Positions 6,015 to 8,037 of a stretch of DNA of 8,037 bases are shown one piece after another (the first letter of the stretch is position 1; the number at the start of each line of letters is the position of its first letter). Under the pieces are notes generated by a model. That model was not told the origin of the DNA and did not search any database. It worked only from the letters and a program-made list of their open reading frames with translations. Source of the DNA: an uncultured Dorea sp. (GTDB taxonomy: Bacteria; Bacillota; Clostridia; Lachnospirales; Lachnospiraceae); contig CAPEBR010000067.1 in the NCBI GenBank assembly GCA_948602995.1, positions 1 to 8,037 on the forward strand, in the 5' to 3' direction. The position numbers and the translations under genes were made by a program.

Positions 6015-6048
6015 GTTAAAATTCCATCTGCCGGGCTCCTAATCCAAT

Positions 6049-6066
6049 CGTTCATGTAAATGAACG
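6049..6066 (-). repeat. Hairpin in the leader of regulator 1
   Basis: CGTTCAT (6066-6060) and ATGAACG (6055-6049) form a perfect 7-bp stem with the loop TTAC. It holds a spurious upstream ATG. It may be a leader structure or a short palindromic protein site. Confidence 0.45.
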
Positions 6067-6084
6067 GACGGACCACAGCCCCAC

Positions 6085-6130
6085 AGTATAGTAGAACTCC
6101 GTTTTTTAGTATAGCACAATTTTATACTAA
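6085..6130 (-). promoter_or_regulatory. Repeated TATACT boxes at the aldolase/regulator 1 junction
   Basis: On the - strand TATACT occurs at 6113-6108 and 6090-6085, a 23-bp pitch, each resembling a -10 box but without a clear -35. The first copy also belongs to an 8-bp inverted repeat, TTAGTATA (6106-6113) with TATACTAA (6123-6130), nine bases apart and overlapping the aldolase stop codon. It could be an internal promoter with operator for regulator 1. Confidence 0.4.
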
Positions 6131-6990
6131 TATAAAGAGGCTTTCCCGATTGTCTGGAAAAGTTCCAGTTTATGCCTTGCAACCTTCTTCATTGCCTCCA
6201 TGCACAACGGCTCAATGACATTCGGCTCTCTTAAGCTCTTGTCCTCCAGCACCTCACGCATCTTTTCAAAGTAAGCTGCCTTAATATCAGAAGAAATGTT
6301 AATCTTATTAATCCCAAGTGTTACAGACTGTCCGATCTCCTCATCCGGATTGTTGGAGCCGCCGTGGAGTACCAGCGGAACATCTACCTTAGAAGCGATC
6401 TCCTTCAGGATATCAAGCTTCAATTCTGGCTTCATGCCTGCCGGATACAGCCCGTGGCATGTTCCGATGGCTACTGCCAGCGTATCCACACCTGTCTCTG
6501 CAACAAATTTTACAGCGTCATCTGGATTGGTGTAAATGATCTTTGCCGAGCCGCCTTCCAGATCCTCCGGATTCAGGGAACCGATCGTTCCAAGTTCAGC
6601 CTCAACTGATACATTTACCGGGTGAGCTGCCTCAATCACCTTCTTTGTTCCCGCAATGTTATCTTCAAAGGAAAGCTCTGCCCCGTCAAACATAACTGAA
6701 GTGAATCCGCTCTGGATCGCCCAGATAATCTTACCGAAATCTCCGCAGTGATCCAGGTGGATACATACCGGAACCGGTGATCTGTGTGCCTTCTCCCTGA
6801 TTGCCGTCATCAGCTCCTGCCTGATAAAGCTTAACTCATCCGGATGAATCTCAATGATAACCGGTGAGTCTGTCTCCTCACACACATCCATGATTCCGAG
6901 GAACATGGAATAATCGCTGATATTAAATGCCGGCAGGGCAAATCTATTCTCCTTTGCTACTGCAAGGATTTCTTTCATATTCATTAACAT
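6127..6990 (-). CDS. Class II (zinc) ketose-bisphosphate aldolase
   Basis: A 287-residue FbaA/GatY/KbaY-type TIM-barrel aldolase, which cleaves a ketose phosphate to dihydroxyacetone phosphate and an aldehyde. Key residues are visible: CIHLDHCGDF with catalytic D80 and zinc ligand H81, VEAELGTIG with E132, GTCHGLYP with zinc ligand H179, VLHGGS with zinc ligand H209, and the phosphate loop KINISSD (229-235). The usual KINI.TD is KINISSD here, and SVMFDGAELSFEDN (98-111) replaces the common SVM.DGS form, so it may act on a ketose other than fructose bisphosphate. GGAGG lies nine bases before the first ATG, favouring it over ATGs two and four codons later. It lies 34 bp after regulator 2 and 125 bp before regulator 1. 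Whether the substrate is fructose, tagatose or a pentulose phosphate cannot be told here. Confidence 0.92.
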   Translation of the reverse strand: MLMNMKEILAVAKENRFALPAFNISDYSMFLGIMDVCEETDSPVIIEIHPDELSFIRQELMTAIREKAHRSPVPVCIHLDHCGDFGKIIWAIQSGFTSVMFDGAELSFEDNIAGTKKVIEAAHPVNVSVEAELGTIGSLNPEDLEGGSAKIIYTNPDDAVKFVAETGVDTLAVAIGTCHGLYPAGMKPELKLDILKEIASKVDVPLVLHGGSNNPDEEIGQSVTLGINKINISSDIKAAYFEKMREVLEDKSLREPNVIEPLCMEAMKKVARHKLELFQTIGKASLY

Positions 6991-7024
6991 ATTTTCTTTC
7001 CTCCATAAAAATAATTATTTAAGT

Positions 7025-7852
7025 CTAATACTTAAGCTCCGACAGCCACATCTCCGGCTCTGAGATCTCATCCGCCCCCAGGGAAACTGCCTGGATGAGC
7101 GCCTCGATCACCGCCATTTCATTGATGCGGGAGTACTGCGAACTTCTGTTATTCTCACCATTTTCCAGGGTGGACAAGAGAAGATAATCTGCCGAGCGGG
7201 ACACAGGCGACTGCATATACGCCGTAACTGCCATTGTTTTTAGTCCCTTTTCCCCGGCAAGCCTGAGCGCGCTGACAACATTTCTTGTGGTTCCGGACCA
7301 GGAGATTGCAAGCACCACATCCGTTGGCGGAGCAAGGCTTATGTGGTTCATATAGTATTCCGGCAGAGCGTCATATGTACACCGTATTCCGATACGCTCC
7401 AGGCGGAATCCGCAGTACAGGCACACCGGACTTGTATTTCCGACTCCCACCAGGTGTACCATGGTACTGTTCCTGATAAGTTCTGCACATGCATTAAAAA
7501 TATTCTCGTCCACCGCTGCTTCCGTAGTCAGGATACCTTCCGCAATATCCCTGAAATAATCCGTCTTTGTGCCGGAAGAATTTCTCCGTCCCCGCAGAGG
7601 ACCCGTTCCGCCAAGATCACCGGACAGACAGATCTTCATCTGGTAATACCCCTCATACCCCAGGTGCTTGCACAGACGGACCACCGTCGCATCACTTACC
7701 CCGCTGTAATTGGCAAGCTCCGAAACATTCGCGTTCACTACAAGCTCTGGATTCCTCCTGACAAAATCTGCCACTTTTCTCTCCGCCTGGAATATCTTAT
7801 CATACATCTCATCGATCGTCTCTAATACCGTCTTCTGCACTTCACTCTTCAT
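7025..7852 (-). CDS. MurR/RpiR-family transcriptional regulator 2
   Basis: A 275-residue regulator, first gene of the probable sugar operon. The RpiR helix-turn-helix is at about 44-66 (SELANYSGVSDATVVRLCKH) and the SIS phosphosugar domain spans roughly 128-255, marked by GVGNTSPVCLY (136-146) and AISWSGTTRNVV (182-193). AAGAGGTG precedes the ATG at 7850-7852 at normal distance. It is a clear paralogue of regulator 1, with the aldolase gene between them. The linker (81-105) and the segment after SADYLLLS differ most from the paralogue, which may mean different ligands. Tandem repeats in its own leader suggest autoregulation. Confidence 0.92.
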   Translation of the reverse strand: MKSEVQKTVLETIDEMYDKIFQAERKVADFVRRNPELVVNANVSELANYSGVSDATVVRLCKHLGYEGYYQMKICLSGDLGGTGPLRGRRNSSGTKTDYFRDIAEGILTTEAAVDENIFNACAELIRNSTMVHLVGVGNTSPVCLYCGFRLERIGIRCTYDALPEYYMNHISLAPPTDVVLAISWSGTTRNVVSALRLAGEKGLKTMAVTAYMQSPVSRSADYLLLSTLENGENNRSSQYSRINEMAVIEALIQAVSLGADEISEPEMWLSELKY

Positions 7853-7879
7853 AGATCACACCTCTTCTTAGTCTGGTAT

Positions 7880-7913
7880 TGCCTGACACATGTATCATTT
7901 CATGCCTGACACA
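7880..7913 (-). promoter_or_regulatory. Tandem TGTGTCAGGCA repeats, candidate operator
   Basis: The 11-mer TGTGTCAGGCA (- strand) is present exactly twice, at 7913-7903 and 7890-7880, a 23-bp pitch. The pair is bracketed by CTGGT (7873-7877) and ACCAG (7913-7917), and a further inverted repeat GTATCAT/ATGATAC lies at 7892-7898 and 7923-7929. It begins 28 bp upstream of the regulator 2 start, a typical position for a repressor site. Confidence 0.5.
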
Positions 7914-7919
7914 CCAGTA

Positions 7920-7982
7920 ATTATGATACCATAAGCTGATATTTCCGTACAGTAAGAAAACGGTATTTATTTGCTCATTATA
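7920..7982 (-). promoter_or_regulatory. Possible operon promoter region
   Basis: Two -10-like hexamers are seen on the - strand: CATAAT (7925-7920), just before the tandem repeats, and a perfect TATAAT (7982-7977). Neither has a good TTGACA-like partner at 16-18 bp, so the true start is uncertain and an activator might be needed. Confidence 0.3.
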
Positions 7983-8037
7983 CTAGAGCGTGTTTGAAAA
8001 TTGCTTTCTGCCAAATGTGCGTCACAAATTGTGGGGA

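Noticed and set aside
5456..6019. 187-codon + strand frame opposite regulator 1
   Set aside because: It is an antisense shadow of a clearly conserved RpiR gene, with no ribosome binding site or recognisable domain.
6002..6076. 25-residue longer regulator 1 starting at GTG 6076
   Set aside because: The paralogue starts near the shorter form, the best ribosome binding site is at 6008-6014, and the extension has no RpiR similarity. It is not fully excluded.
1..8037. CRISPR arrays, phage genes, toxin-antitoxin or defence islands
   Set aside because: No regularly spaced repeats, no phage structural genes and no toxin-antitoxin pair were seen. The lone Uma2 gene is not enough to call a defence system.

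Overview
The window looks like a stretch of chromosome from a gut-type Clostridia species, most likely Lachnospiraceae. This rests on the gene set (FMN-riboswitch-controlled ribU, an FNT-family transporter, MurR/RpiR sugar regulators, a Uma2 nuclease), moderate GC content, strong AGGAGG-like ribosome binding sites, and tRNA genes without an encoded CCA. The species call is an inference from style, not a match to a known genome.

Layout. The left end (1-271) is the tail of a tRNA cluster on the + strand: a truncated tRNA-Lys(UUU), then tRNA-Leu(UAG) and a clear Rho-independent terminator. A + strand Uma2-family nuclease-like gene (346-903) follows. From there to the right edge every gene is on the - strand. 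Read in transcription order from the right they are: RpiR-type regulator 2 (7025-7852), class II ketose-bisphosphate aldolase (6127-6990), RpiR-type regulator 1 (5126-6001), D-lyxose isomerase-like cupin (4350-5033), LacX-type aldose 1-epimerase (3467-4339), FNT formate/nitrite-type transporter (2580-3404), riboflavin ECF S component RibU behind an FMN riboswitch (1483-2133), and a PNPOx-like flavoprotein (922-1407).

How the genes work together. The five right-hand genes look like a sugar-catabolic operon: mutarotase and isomerase would prepare a ketose, the aldolase would split a phosphorylated ketose, and the two paralogous SIS-domain regulators would sense a sugar phosphate. No kinase or transporter is present, so the substrate is not fixed by this window. 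The ribU unit is separate. It has its own near-consensus promoter, a complete FMN aptamer and an intrinsic terminator, and it probably extends into the PNPOx-like gene because no intrinsic terminator is visible between the two.

Unusual structure. A perfect palindrome with arms of 18-21 bp occurs twice (884-919 and 3421-3462). The copies differ in their shared core at one compensated base pair, and the first copy forms the last codons and stop of the Uma2 gene. A hairpin-rich, gene-free cassette of about 180 bp lies between the riboswitch terminator and the ribU start. Tandem 11-bp repeats at a 23-bp pitch lie in the leader of regulator 2, and other repeats precede regulator 1 and the isomerase. 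The rightmost ~55 bp might be the edge of a mobile or dispersed repeat, but this is weakly supported.
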